A program made the translations under genes and the position numbers. Of a stretch of DNA of 64,000 nucleotides, positions 23,508 to 36,800 are shown one piece after another. The stretch is taken from positions 42,686,162 through 42,750,161 of the forward strand of contig OU342637.1 in NCBI GenBank assembly GCA_910589415.1, read 5' to 3'. Below the pieces are notes generated by a model. The model did not search any database. It saw only the letters and a program-made list of their open reading frames with translations, and was not told the origin of the DNA. Origin of the DNA: Malachius bipustulatus (lineage: Eukaryota > Arthropoda > Insecta > Coleoptera > Melyridae). Position 1 is the first letter of the stretch. The number at the start of each line of letters is the position of its first letter.

Positions 23508-24583
23508 CCCAGGCAGCAAGGAATGTTCACTGAATGTTCCCTAAATGTTCACCGAACATTAAACATTGCTCTAATGTTAAACAGACTTTCCGAATATTCA
23601 GGCAACGTTCAGATTCTAATGTTCGTTTTCAGACCTTGAATAAACATTCATTGAACATTAGATACTGAACATTCAAAATGCAATGTTTAATTAACATTCA
23701 TACAATGTTTAAGATGAAATGTTTATTGCACGCAATTACATACAGGTACACTGACATCAGGTAAATAACATATACCAAAAAAAATTGGAAAATTACATGC
23801 TGAAACGAAAATATTTGGCTTAAAAATTGATAAAAACCAGAATTATATTTATTAGGTATAATTATTACAACGAGGTGTTGCGCGCGCAGCTCTCTTGTCT
23901 ATTGCATGCATCATGCATTCCCAGTATTCTCTTGCTTGTGTATATGTCCGCTATTCTTGGCATGTCATCTTCATCTTGTTTTTCTAAACTATGAATATAC
24001 CTATGTATAGGTATAAAAGTCACAATAAATTATCAGCAAGCTAAGTATTTTATGCTTGTCCTGGTCGGAGAGAGAAGGTGCAGAGAGTGATGCAAACTAA
24101 TCTAATTCTTCATCACAGGTATTATATAGGTAGGTAGGTATTATGATGTAGACAGGAACAAGAAAAACAACACGGAAGAGCAAATGTGACCTTATAATAA
24201 TAATAATAATTTATATTGTTCACTGATGGATTGATAAATGGAATACACCTACATAGTAAGTATTATTTTTTTCAGCTTTTCAGCTCCATATAGGTAATAC
24301 AATTCTTAGTGATGATCAGTTTGATAAAAAAAACAAACATTCACTCAACATTTAAAACTAATATTCATTGAATGTTTACGAATCTGTCGTTTTTCACATT
24401 GGCTGAATGTTCATTTTTGAATGTTCAGTAAACATTCATTTATAAATGTTCACTAAAGCTTAAATCTGAACATTCACTGAACATTTAAAACTAACCTTCA
24501 TTGAATGTTCACGAATCTGTCGTTTCTAACATTGGCTGAATGTTCATTTTTAACATTCAGTGAATGTTCGATTGCTGCCTGGG
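23508..24583. mobile_element. TIR element E4 with GAATGTTCA/TGAACATTC arrays
   Basis: The ends are CCCAGGCAGCAA on both sides, with GT at 23506-23507 and 24584-24585. Dense arrays of GAATGTTCA, TGAACATT and AACATTCA motifs occupy the outer ~250 bp of each arm (23521-23720 and 24335-24570). The middle has an (AAT)n run near 24195 and no ORF. The length is 1076 bp. Confidence 0.85.
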
Positions 24584-24596
24584 GTGTGATAAACTA

Positions 24597-26789
24597 CCCA
24601 AGCAGCATTTTAGGTTAAATTTACGTCGATTCGACGTAATTTAGGTATACTAATCTAATTCACCTAACCTAAATTACGTAAAATTTACCTCGAATTTACG
24701 TCACGAAGACCAAAGTGAGAGTAGATATTACGTAAATTCGTCGACATATTTGGAAATTATTACTATGAAGTTAAGTCAATATTGCTATAATACTTAGTTA
24801 AAATAGGTAATATAAACCTCGCGAGTGAGAGAGAGGCCAATAGCCGAATAGCCATGGCTTAGTGCACTAAGCAACAAGAAGCCGTGAATTTTAAATAGTT
24901 TATCTCTTTTCAAGTCTTTCTATCGGATTCTGTTCCGTCTGATGCGCTCTGAATTCTGAACACGCTGTTGGCGCGCAAGTCTATTATTTCTAGTCGTCAC
25001 CGTCAGTCAGTCATCTACTCACACAGCATAAAATGAAGAAGGGAGGTTCTCAAATAATATGGATACGGATGTTGATTGTTTCTGTTTGGAAATAACGTGT
25101 GCAGGTAGGTACGTGATGCCAAGTGCCAATTTACATGCCAGTGAAATTTTCCGAGGAAACTTATGATTATAGGTGGTAAATAACAAGCGCGCCTCGTGAA
25201 TTAGGCAGTTTAAAGCTTTTTTTTTCAAAAGAAAGAACAAAAAAAAAAAAAAAATTTCAGATTTGGAAGGTAGGTTTTATGTCATTATTTTGCAGTAATA
25301 TTGTGTTTTTGTATTTCACTTCTTGGAACGTTATACTTCATTAATTGTAACAGCAAAAACTATTGATTAATATTAGGATATAAACATGGAGTCCTTCGAA
25401 TAGGTAGGTTAGGGCGGATTTTACGTCTGAAGTTAGCGCAAAGAACTAGCACCGATAGTACTGTCTACTGTTTATTCCAGTGCACTGTTGCCAGACAGTA
25501 AAAATTAATTTCGCATTTAAAGATATGGGCGAGGAATAAAAAAAAATTCTATAATATCTCCGTCCCTGGACATTTACGCACCGCTGTTTGTCGGAGGTAC
25601 ATCTAAAACAAAGACTAATTTGTAATAATTCGAGGTTCATTGCCAATTAAATGCATGAAACTTGTTTTAAAATCCCACTGAACTGCTTGTAGAATTTCGT
25701 GGCAACCGTGTACGGGAATATGCTCTATCGACCTCTCGGCACTAGCTCTCGGAGCTATGTTCAGGCTCGTTGGTCAGGTGTTGCTTGTGTACCTGCTGGA
25801 CTGTGGAGTGCATTGTTGACAATTGACATGTTGTGATTATGGTTATTATTTGTACCTTATCTTATACCTATATGCTATAAATAAAAATTACTTGAACCAG
25901 CTTCAATTTAGAGGAGTACCTGTATTATTTTAAATTAGGTATGTCGGTAGGTACCTATCAGGTTTACAAACGAATGTAATAATTTGATATAAAATTACTT
26001 ATTAACATTAACCAATTAATGGGATTCCACATAAGGGGGAAACAAACAAAAAAATCTTCCTTCACGGGCCGGAAAGGGTCCACCTACTCCACATCAAAGT
26101 GAGGTTACGTTACATACACATACATACGGAAGGGGAGGAAAATAAAATTGCACTAGGTAGGTACTTCTTCTTTTGGATTTAAAAATTTATACTGGCCTTT
26201 ATTAGTTCAGTACATCAAGCTAAATTACCAAACTTTTCATTGAATGTAGGTACTTGGAATTTAATTACGATTTACTTGTCATTAATTTCTTTTTGTTGCT
26301 AGTTGAAAAACTTGAAGTAAAATTACGTAAAATTTATGTTTATTTCACCCAGAATCATTTGACTTGAATGATACACTTACTTTGAAGTAAGATTTTTGTG
26401 AATAATGACTTAATTGGTCTATGTCCATTAATATGGATAACTGTAAATGAAAAATTTTCCCATTTGTGGCCTTCAAAGTCATTTTTACTTTCAAGGCGAA
26501 TATAGGGAAATTAATTACCAACCCTAATTTACTTATTATCGACTGTATGGTTAATATAACTTTGAAGTCAGAAATTGGTAAACAATTTGGTCAAATATCA
26601 AATAGTCTTATGTAATACCCTATATTCACCCTGTTGGTAAACTTTACCATAAGGTATTTTTATTAGTCAAATTACCTATTATTTCCTACAACATTTACTT
26701 ATAAGTTAAATGTCTTCAAAGTAAAAAACTGACTAAAATAGGACAGAATTTCCTAATCTTCGCAGAAACGACCAATTTTGCTGCTTGGG
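24597..26789. mobile_element. TIR element E5 with TTACGTAA/AATTTACG motifs
   Basis: The ends are CCCAAGCAGCAT and, reversed, CCCAAGCAGCAA, flanked by TA at 24595-24596 and 26790-26791. It lies only 11 bp from E4. The left arm has repeated AATTTACGTC, TTACGTAAA and ATTACGTAAATT motifs. The right arm has AAATTTACTT, TTACTTATAAG and AATTACGTAAAATTT. The arms are less symmetrical than in E4, so the element may be partly replaced internally. Short ORFs at 25019 and 25446 on the - strand look random. Confidence 0.7.
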
Positions 26790-26791
26790 TA

Positions 26792-29700
26792 TGAGTAACT
26801 TATTAATTGCGCGAATGCCTAAAAATCTATTTCCTTGTTTTGCCTGGGAAACGATTGAACTCCCTAGTACGTAGTCTTGTGGTTAAATTGTGTGCCGTTC
26901 TTTCGCACACTTTATAAGTTGGTCTCGGCTAGCTCGTTTTATGGCACAAAAGGGAGTGGGAATAACTCAGATTTGAATAAATCTCGGATCTCGAAATACA
27001 AACCTCTGCGATTCGGCTGGAATAAAAAAAACTTGGTGCTAGAAGGTCTAATGGGCGCCACGCTGTTACTTATACTTAAAGGTATGTTTCAAGCGATCAT
27101 TATTGTTACAACAGCGAAGGGAACAATAAGTTTACCATGGCAAAAGCTGCGCAATAAAAGTGCTGGCTGAATACACCACTGGGTCAGGCCTAATAATTAT
27201 TATTCTTACTATACTCAGCACTCTAACCCTACAAAGTTTCCCAGTCTAGTATTATTAACATTAATATTATCGCAATAATTATCAATTACTATTTCAAAGA
27301 ATGAGAAATAAACTCTCAGTAACATTAACAATGATTATTGTTATCACTGACCAGTTGTCTGATCTAATCAGCACTTGGATTACCTATTTAATCATTAATA
27401 GGAGAATGTCGAAAGGATCAACTACCTACTTCAATAATATAAATTTAATGGTATAATATAAATTTTAAATAAAGTAACAACGGTATAAAATTACATCTGG
27501 GTATTTGTACTCCGTCTTCCGTGCACGCAAGAGTAAGTTTACAAGGCCAATATCACAGCCAATTTATCATGAATGGTGGTTCAAGAACTAGTGATTTAAA
27601 GAATGTAAACTTTCAGGTTAGCTGTGGTCGTAACACTTTATCACCTATATACATGAAATAAACAGTATGGCTAATCGTGACTAGAATAATTGAAATCAAT
27701 AAAAGAGGAAATAGTTTGACTCAGCCTGGATCCAGCGGTGGTTGTTCGGCCGTTCGTTGGTCGAGGGATCAGCTAGAGCTCGCCAAGCGATAATAACTTG
27801 TATAAAGGAACTGGTGTGCTTTGGGTCTCAGACCAAGGTGTCTAATCCGGTACAGTGAGACAGTGACAGCTTCCAGGAAGGGCCTTGCTGGAGTGGATGG
27901 TGAAATTGCAAATTTGAGGAATGGACGAATCAAATCCTGGTCAGTAGCCGAACTGCAGGCCACAATTACTTGGCTAGGGGTGCAATTCAATATGTAACCT
28001 TAACTAAAACCCTGCAAATACATCACATCTATGCAGTTCTATGCTAGCAAAAATAGGAAAGCTTCAAGAAGACTTACCTTAAACTATTAAGGGTTCCCCT
28101 TACCGAATCACAATAGTAAAACAACTAAAGTGGCCAATCTAACTAGGAACTACTGCCAATATTATTATTAAGTGTCTTTTGTGAGAATTTCCTAGTCAAA
28201 CTTCATGAATTCTACACAAGGAAAATGCAATTCCTACTTCTTCAAGATGGCTACCTTCTCCTCCTTATCAGCACAACCCACAAAAAAACCTCAGCTTATC
28301 AAAAGTTCCACTCCTGAAATCTTAACTCTAGTGCCATACAGGGGGATCCAAATCTCATGAAGGTGGATGAATAAATAACCAGTAACAACAATAATAACTA
28401 GAATAATCTAGCAAATGGAGATAAATAAATAAATATTTATATAACCCATAATATCTACAAATTATGATACCTATAATAATAATAGGAGACATAATAAATA
28501 TATACAATAATATAATAATATTACATAAAAGAAGAACAATAATAGCCTGTGATTTTTCACATGCTATAATTGCTAGAATATTTTACTTGCAGAATAAGAA
28601 AACGGAGGTGTTATTCTTTCTTTTAAACGGCAACAAGCAGGTATAGGTGACATGATATTTCTATCATGATGTTAACAATAATTATTATCGTTCTTATTTA
28701 CTTGCATTATATATATATATATTTGTTATCAAAAAGTTGCAAGGCTCTACTTCGTCAATAACTTGTCGAAATAATATATTTGTAGGATATTCATTATTCC
28801 TCAACACACGCCACTGACACGAACTGCGATACCACATCTGGTTCGACTTAGAAATAAGTGTACGATTCAAATCGAATTAAATGAAATTGTTTATAGTCAG
28901 AATCAGTGTGACATGACAACGGACAATTAACTCTCAGTGGACAGATAGTACATATGTCGAATGATCCGCAGATGTCTTCTCTCGATACATTTCTTGTAAG
29001 CATTTTCCGGTAAATTAGTTTATGCTGATATACTTTGTGACTGGATAACTTAGATCCTTATGATGGATTGCTGGATCCATATTGTTTGATGATGATGCCA
29101 GAGCTAACCTCACCAGATCAGAAAGTGGTCTAGCGAGATTAGAGATGGCGACTGCAGTGAAACGTCAATTAAATGACGTGTGTTCTATGTCGGTGGTGCT
29201 GGTGATGGTAAAAACTTGAAGCAAAACTGTTGGGTATGATGGTATTTCGTACTTTAAATTATATTATATTTGAATGTTCCCGCCTTAACATGTTGAACAA
29301 TGTATTGGTAGGTTGGCAGTACTGATAAGTTGTATTTAACCAAAATAAATCACTTCTATTTCGTTTATCAATTGATGAACATCGTATTAATTAATACTCG
29401 CTACTATTACCTAGGTAGCATACATAACAAAAACCCTAAAATAAATAAATAGTAATCAGTGCTTCACTCATTTTTTTATAGCTGAAAGTTTCAAACATAC
29501 TTTATATACCTGCTCTGTTTCCAGCTCCACCTCTACTTCGACATATATACCAGTGTTTTCATGAAAATAATTTCTTCACAAAACACTTCTCTAGGTGGTT
29601 CTCAGGTGTTCTGAAGAAATATATTCGTAACTTGTTGTTGTATTAATTCCCTCTTCCAAGCTTCACTCACAAATTAGCAGTGGTACGATAGATACGAATG

Positions 29701-29990
29701 ATCGGAATGTTTCATTGTTAGAATGAATTTTGATTTTCGCTGTCCAATGTTCACGTTTTTGAACTTTTCCTTCTGATAAATCATAATTACTACTCGAAGT
29801 AGTGGGAATTATATTAAATCTGCTGAAGGGAAAAATCATGCTTGAAAGTGAAGTGCGAATAAAAATCAAGACCTAAATATAAATACAATATAATATATCT
29901 CACTCAGCAACGACTTGAGTTTAACTTACGTATTATTATGTTATGTGTGCCTTTAATCTAGAAACTGCAGTATTAGAAAGGTATTTCTCA
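26792..29990. other. Large unassigned intergenic stretch
   Basis: No recognisable domain is present in any frame. A slightly GC-richer block at 27720-28010 has a 73-codon - strand frame (MNCTPSQVIV...) with no family I know. A 97-codon + frame at 26877 is also unrecognised. A (TA)n run lies near 28710. Neither frame has splice or repeat context to support a gene. Confidence 0.4.
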
Positions 29991-30009
29991 CATATTCATA
30001 TTCGCATGC

Positions 30010-30370
30010 TCCACAACACATAAAGCAGCATACCTAATTTTTATTGTTACCTATCTATTTTAATTACGGTGAACTGAAGCTCAGAATATTCCTGAGTTTT
30101 GACTTCTGCCAACCATTGTAATATATTGTGTGTGGTACTGTGGTAGTCGGATTTTATAAAATTAATAATAATAAAATAACATAATAATAATTTGTTATCA
30201 AAAAATCAAAACAAAACAAACATAGAATAGAACATAACCTTTCCAATTTCCATTGTTTTTCATTCTTTACGTATTCTTTACGTATTCTTTACATTCTTTA
30301 CGTCAAACGTAGAGGATGAATTCTTTACGCGTAAAGGCACATCACGCACATGGCACATCATAAAGATCAC
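30010..30370. repeat. TTCTTTACG-family repeat, intact copy upstream of Mob1
   Basis: This has the same order of blocks as 3690-3862 plus 19672-20145: a GAACTGAAGCTCAGAATAT region, a CAAAACAAAACAAAC run, four TTCTTTACG/CGTATTCTTTACG motifs (30262-30305), a CGTAAAGGCACAT block. Here they are uninterrupted. It ends about 430 bp before the Mob1 start codon, so it may contribute to or perturb the promoter. Confidence 0.6.
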
Positions 30371-30795
30371 GATACAACAATGATGGATGAGTGACTGATC
30401 ACTGCCAATAATTAGCTGTCAACAATCATAATTTTTGTCATCTGTTTTCTGTCAATCAAAAAATGGAATCGCAATCCCCAAAGTAGAAACGAAAAATGTC
30501 TATTATTATTCTCATTCACCAATAAAGTTTTATTTTAAAGTTTATTATTTTTCAATGAAATATGTTGGGTGATGACACTGATACTTTTCCCTAATCATCA
30601 AAAGAAGAATAAGAATAAAGATACTTTCACGTTCACGAATGAAAACATCAAACATCTGTGTAGTCCAATCCGATTTTTACAAAGGTCATTGACAAAACTG
30701 TATTATTGCTTTTTTTTTGGTGTTAATTATTGTCTAAGCAAAACTAAAATCGGTGTTTGTTTTGTTAATTACATTATTCTGCATTATAAGTGAAA
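30371..30795 (+). promoter_or_regulatory. Probable Mob1 promoter and 5' UTR region
   Basis: This is unique DNA between the upstream repeat and the Mob1 ATG. It includes AT-rich stretches and a T-rich tract just before the start codon. The start context AGTGAAAATG is acceptable for insects (A at -3). I cannot locate a transcription start from sequence alone. The 74-codon frame at 30569 overlaps the ATG region and is not a known gene. Confidence 0.4.
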
Positions 30796-30809
30796 ATGAG
30801 CTTCCTATT
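30796..30809 (+). CDS. Mob1: Mob1 exon 1 (codons 1-5a)
   Basis: ATGAGCTTCCTATT encodes MSFL plus two bases of Phe5. The donor is GTAAGTACG at 30810. The exon holds only 14 coding bases, so ORF finding misses it. It is recognised because MSFLF is the invariant MOB1 start. Confidence 0.93.
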
Positions 30810-33800
30810 GTAAGTACGATCTCATTAATTATTATGCTATTTTTATCTACCTACCTGTTTACTATTTTTGGAAAACATGTAGTAGGTACCTAGGTATTGT
30901 ACCTACCTACCTATGAAATGCCCTTTGTTGTCCACAAAACTATGACACGTGAAAATTATACCTTATCTTGATCCAAAAATTCGTATACCGTCCCTGTTTT
31001 AGTGGAAGCCGTTCTTCAAAAACATTCAAACCAAAGAAAAATATACCAGAAGGCACCCATCAGTATGAACTCATGAAACATGCCGCTGCAACTCTGGGCT
31101 CGGGAAATTTAAGACTTGCTGTTATGCTCCCTGAAGGAGAAGATTTAAATGAATGGGTGGCAGTAAACAGTAAGTAAGCTATTAATGCTACCTTATATTT
31201 CATTTGGTGATTGTTGACATTAGCGGCACGGGTATACCGGCGCTAATCTTTGGTCAGGGTGGTTTTTTTTTTCATTTTACTAACATTTCAAGGAAAAAAA
31301 AACCTACCCTGATCAAAGACCTGACTTACTGCAGCAATAAGTGTTTTAAAATATACATATACCTACATATGTTCGAATATACGTATTAGGGCAAGGATGA
31401 CACTTTAAGGCCTTATTTCTCGACTATTGCTTGCCGGCGCAAAAATTCAATGGTACCTTGATACTTCTAGCGACACGAGCTATCCGATAGTATAAGCCAT
31501 TTCGCCCCATACCCATGCCGCTAATGTCAACAATCACCTTTCATTTTTATTTTTGCCACTGTGGAGAGATGTGTGGTTTGTGACAGAAACCATACCACTA
31601 TCAGATTTCTGTGTAGGTAAAATCAATCAGTACATGCCATGGTTTTAAAATATTTGAAACGGAATCTGATGGCTACTCTGACAGTTTGCTGGTATCGGCC
31701 CAGTGAAGAATAGGGAATACTGCGACAATGTATCGACTCGTCAGAGAGTGGCTTAAGAGAGAAAGCGGTCATTATTTACATCCGCGGCTCCTACAGTATG
31801 ACTATGGCACCTATATAGGGGTGGAGAACAAACCTATAGTAACACCAGGAAGGTATTCATTTGCTTTGCAAATGAAAGGGAGGAAAGCCACAAAACGGCC
31901 TAAAAAAACGGTTTTGAGAGTGCGGAGAGAGTGCGGTCCTGACAAGAGGCGCCGATTAGATGCCGCGATCACGGATATAACCACTTCACGATAATTGCCA
32001 AGCGCTTCGAAGCATAACAGAGGCGGACTGGGCGATATATCCGCTTTCACATATCGTGTCCAGTCCACAGGAATTGATGCAATTATTTTTGGAATATAAA
32101 TGCAAAATTCAAAATAAAAATTGTGCTACAGTCAAACCTGGATAACCCGGAAACGCCTGGGACCGAAAATAAATTCGTCTTATACAGGTTTCCGGCTTAA
32201 ACAACAACAATTGTCTAAACCGGAAACAAACCTGCTTAACTCGGAAAATGCCCAACAGTACGTACATTTTTTTTTAGTATCGATAGAATGTTTTCCCTCG
32301 AGCCAATCTGATTTTATTTTGTCCTTATTCATCAAAATATCATAAACTTGTGTTTTACCACACTTATATTTTTCCGCGAGAAGCTTAACGCTAATTTTTT
32401 GTTTTTCATAACACATAATTAAATCTATTTGATTTGATACAATGATGTTTCAGATAGTAAGACACTTACTTATTATGCAGTTTTCCAACTTTCTGGGACT
32501 TACACAATTCAATTATGTAGTAAATGTTAATGATCGCTTACTTGAATAGAATAGAATAATTTTTATTTCAATAATTTTGTATACAATGAAATTGCATCCA
32601 TAAAGTTGAAACAAGTCAGTTACAAGCATAGAGATAGAATAGAGAGGAGCCGCTATGATCACCTAATAGTACATTAAAAAACGGCATCAGTGGGTGGAGC
32701 TTATAGGAGTAACAATATGGCGACTCGACAGGGTCAGACTTAATTTTTATTTGCAAAATTTTCATAAATAAAAATGTTTCTCACATTTCATACATATTTT
32801 TAACACGTCTTCAGATGGATATTGCAGACCTTTTCTGTTTTTCAAGTCAATAAAAGAATATAAAATATCCGGCAAATAATCATGGTCATTTTCAATTTTA
32901 GATTTTTAGTGTACTATGCAAGTAGGTACGGTCCTGTATATTGTTGATACTTACCTATGGAATGTTATTCCGGACGTTTTTTTTTTTATCAGTGCAGTCT
33001 CTACTACAGCAGGTACGAACTGCACAAGAAACCATCTTTGGCTTTTCAATTTAACACCAAAGATCTTAAAGACAGTCCTTTAATCAAATGAAATTCAATA
33101 AAAAGCGTTCACTTATGTCATAACATAAGTTTGACATAAAAGTGGTATCAATATGGCGGACCTGATCCCATTTGTGTCACGTCATGTCGTCTCCTCTCTA
33201 TTCTATCTCTATGGTTACAAGTGTGCTTATATATATATTCACTAATACAGGTCTTACTAACAGTGTGACACAACAAAGTCGATACTGTGATATCTGACAA
33301 TATTTATTGACACCTTATCTGCTTAGAATATTCCGACAGATTATATGGTTCAATTTCACATAATATGTACTTACAAAGAGTTTTTTTTTAATTCTGAAGT
33401 ACTTATTCTGAGGTACTTATTCGCTTGATATGGTCTGGAAGTAAATTATGAAACTTCAAACAGGAGTAATGACTACCTTTTTCTCTAAGACTTACGCCCG
33501 TATTCACAAACGATAATTTCCTAAATAATTACGTAATCAATTATCCCCATCTCATTCTATTGCAAAAAAACTGCATATCTCCATCTCACTCATTTAAATA
33601 ATTACGTAATTATTTAGGAAATTATCGTTTGTGAATACGGGCATTAGTCTGTGTAAGGGATATCTATAAGTAATAACATTACGTGTGCTGTAATTGTGTT
33701 CTACTGTATTTGATTCGAACATCTCTGGGTGTCGTTTTAGAAAAATGATGCACTCGTATATGTATACCCCTTGCTGCTAGGATTCCATTTTCTCTGAATA

Positions 33801-36800
33801 AACCCCTGCAGGAGTCCCTAGGACCCATTTTAAGCATCGTTCGTAGAGCTCTTTTTTGAATTTTAAAAACCAAATCAAAATGTGCGGATTGTCCCCAGAA
33901 GATGATTCCGTATCTAAGAAGCGAGTAAAAATTACTGTAATATGCAGTCCTTACAATATTGAAATCTAAATATTTTGTCAAAATTCTCAGTGCATAACAA
34001 ACCGATGATAGTCTATTGCTTAAATTTTGTATATGTCATTGTGTCTGCCAAACTCAAGTCGGAATCGATGTGGATACCGAGCAGTTTTGTGGCAGCCACA
34101 ACTTCAATATGAGTATTATTTAAATGTATGTAGGAAGGAAAAACACTCGGAAAAACAGTTTTGCTGTGTGTAGTTTTAAAGAGCAAACACTGAGTCTTAT
34201 CAGCATTCAAACACAAACAATTTCTCCGATACCATGCTTCGAGTTCCCTAAATTGTATCTCACTCAGGAAAGATACTTCTTGAAAAGTCTCTGCTGTAAT
34301 TAGTAAACTATTGTCATCAGCATAGCTGATCATAGAATTTCCTGGATGTGTAATAGAATCTGATAGGTCATTTACATATATGACAAATAACAGTGGTCCG
34401 AGTATGCTTCCCTGAGGGACGCCCAAATCTGTATACATTCTCTCAGAGAAAGTTGTCTTCGAATCTTTTCTGAGAATCACTCTTTGTGACCTTCCTGATA
34501 GGTATGACTCAAACCAAGACAGTGCTATGCCCCGTATTCCATACCGGTACATTTTTTCCAGCAATAAACCATGATTTAGACTGTCAAACGTCTTCGAGAG
34601 ATCAATGAACAGACCGCATGCAAGTTGTCCCCTATCCAGGGAGTCGAAAATTTTTTCACTGTAATTAAATATTGCTGTCTCCGTGGATTTCTTGCTTAGG
34701 AAACCATGTTGAAAGGATGAAAACAGCTTATGTGAAAGAAAGAAATTAAATACTCTATCATAGATAACTTTTTCAAAAAACTTCGAAAAAGATGGCAATA
34801 GACTAATAATTGGTCTGTAGTTTTCAATATTATTCACCTCTCCCTTTTTGTACAGTGGCAGAACTAGAGAGTTTTTTAATTGATCAGGATATTTTCCCTG
34901 ATCTATCGAAGCATTAATAATATGTGTGAGAGGTTTGGCAAACACTACAATGCATTGTTTCAGTAAAAATATCGGAATCTCATCCTCACTGGCACATCTT
35001 TTGTTTTTCAGACTCTTTGCTACATCAATTAGTTCACTTTCCGTGTATTTGCCAAAATATACAGACTGCGAACTCATCTCAATCCTGTCACACACATTTT
35101 GAGAAGCAGATGTCTGATTCTTCAGTCCCAAACTGACAAAATAACTGTTGAAATCATCAGCAACTCTATATAAATCACCAGCTGGAATATTTTCAACATT
35201 TTTCCGTTTTTTTACCTGTTAATTCCCTCACTATTTGCCACGTAACCTTGGACTTATTGTCCGCTACATCTATCTTATTTTTGTACTTGTTGGATCTCAT
35301 TTTCTTTGACAATTTATGATACTCTCTGATGATGAGGTCTTTGTATATGTATATGTTTACATTCGTTAAAATAATGTGAAAGGATGCTATACAAATTAAG
35401 TTTGCTCTTTATATTTTCCATTTCTGGAGAGTTGATCTCCTTCTTTTTCGGATTACTACCATAATAGGCCTTCCTAAGAGGAAAATATAAGTCAAAGTAA
35501 CTCCCAAAGATGCGACAAATTCACTCCATTTAGAGTCAACGTCCTTTAAAGCTAAAACTGAATTCCATGATTCTACCTTTAAAGCTTCATAAAACAACGA
35601 TATGTTTGTATCAGAGAAATTTCGTCTAATAACATGTTTATCTTTGATACTCAAATTAGTGTCCAGAGTTACAAGCTGTGCTGTGTGGTCAGATATATAT
35701 GTGTTTCAAAAACATTGACTGAAAATGGTGTGAAATCGTTTATAAAAATATTGTCAATGCAACTTTTTTTTTGACTTTGTTATTCTTGTTGGTTGTTTCA
35801 CAGTATTAATCAAATCATATGAATTTATGAGATTTAGGAGGTCCTTTTTTCTTTGGTATTGCCTAATAAATCCACATTAAAATCTCCTGAAATGGACAAC
35901 TATTGAATTTTCCCGACTCAAGTTTTAAAGCAGTTGCTCAAACTTGTTTGCAAAATCATTATAATTTCGGACCTCTGGAATCCTATAAATACATATCACA
36001 ACAATGTTAGCTTCTTTGTATTTATATTCCGCGGCTGCGCATTCAAAAATATTTGTCTCTGATAACACTGTTAAGTCACTTCGTTCGGAGCACTGAATGT
36101 CGTTGTTACAGAAAACTGCCGCTCCACCTCGTTCCTCTGAATTCCTGCAGTATGCGGACACTAATTTATAACCCTCTAGCTGAAATATCTGAATCCTATC
36201 CTTGGTAAGCCAATGTTCTGTCACACACAGGAAATGGGGTGAGTACTTCTGCAAGTTGGCATCCATAACGTCTTTGCAGCTTTTTAATGACATGACGTTT
36301 TGGTGAAATATACTAAGCTTTAGCAGCCTATTTTTTGGTTTTGTCGTGAACTTTTCATCTGGTTCCTTTATGTTAAAAAAGAGCTCCTTAAGTCATATTC
36401 TCTTACGGAAATACCTTCATTCCAGTAATTGGTATCAAACACTTTATTGTACAGTTCTTCTGTGGGAAACCTATAAATATGTATAAACCCATATACCTCT
36501 AATACATATGGGTATTAGAGGTACAGCATTAAATTGGTTGGAATCATATTTGATTAACAGAGAGCAAAGAATAATAATAAATGATTTTGAAAACAACAAG
36601 ACATTTTCTGATTGGAAAAAAATTAAATGTGGTGTTCCTCAAGGTTCCATCTTAGGACCACTCTTATTCTTATGTTATATTAATGATTTACCTGCTTTTT
36701 TAAATATTCCAACTTTACTTTATGCTGATGATACTTTTCTTGTAATTTCAATTAGATCTAACGATAATATTGATATTAATTTTAAAGTAAATGAAATCTT

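Noticed and set aside
26877..27170. 97-codon + ORF as a host gene
   Set aside because: No family resemblance, no splice or promoter context, ends without pattern. Left as unassigned DNA.
30968..31177. 69-codon ORF starting [19 protein letters not shown] as a stand-alone gene
   Set aside because: It is Mob1 exon 2 read with the end of intron 1. The true N-terminus is the 14-base exon at 30796.
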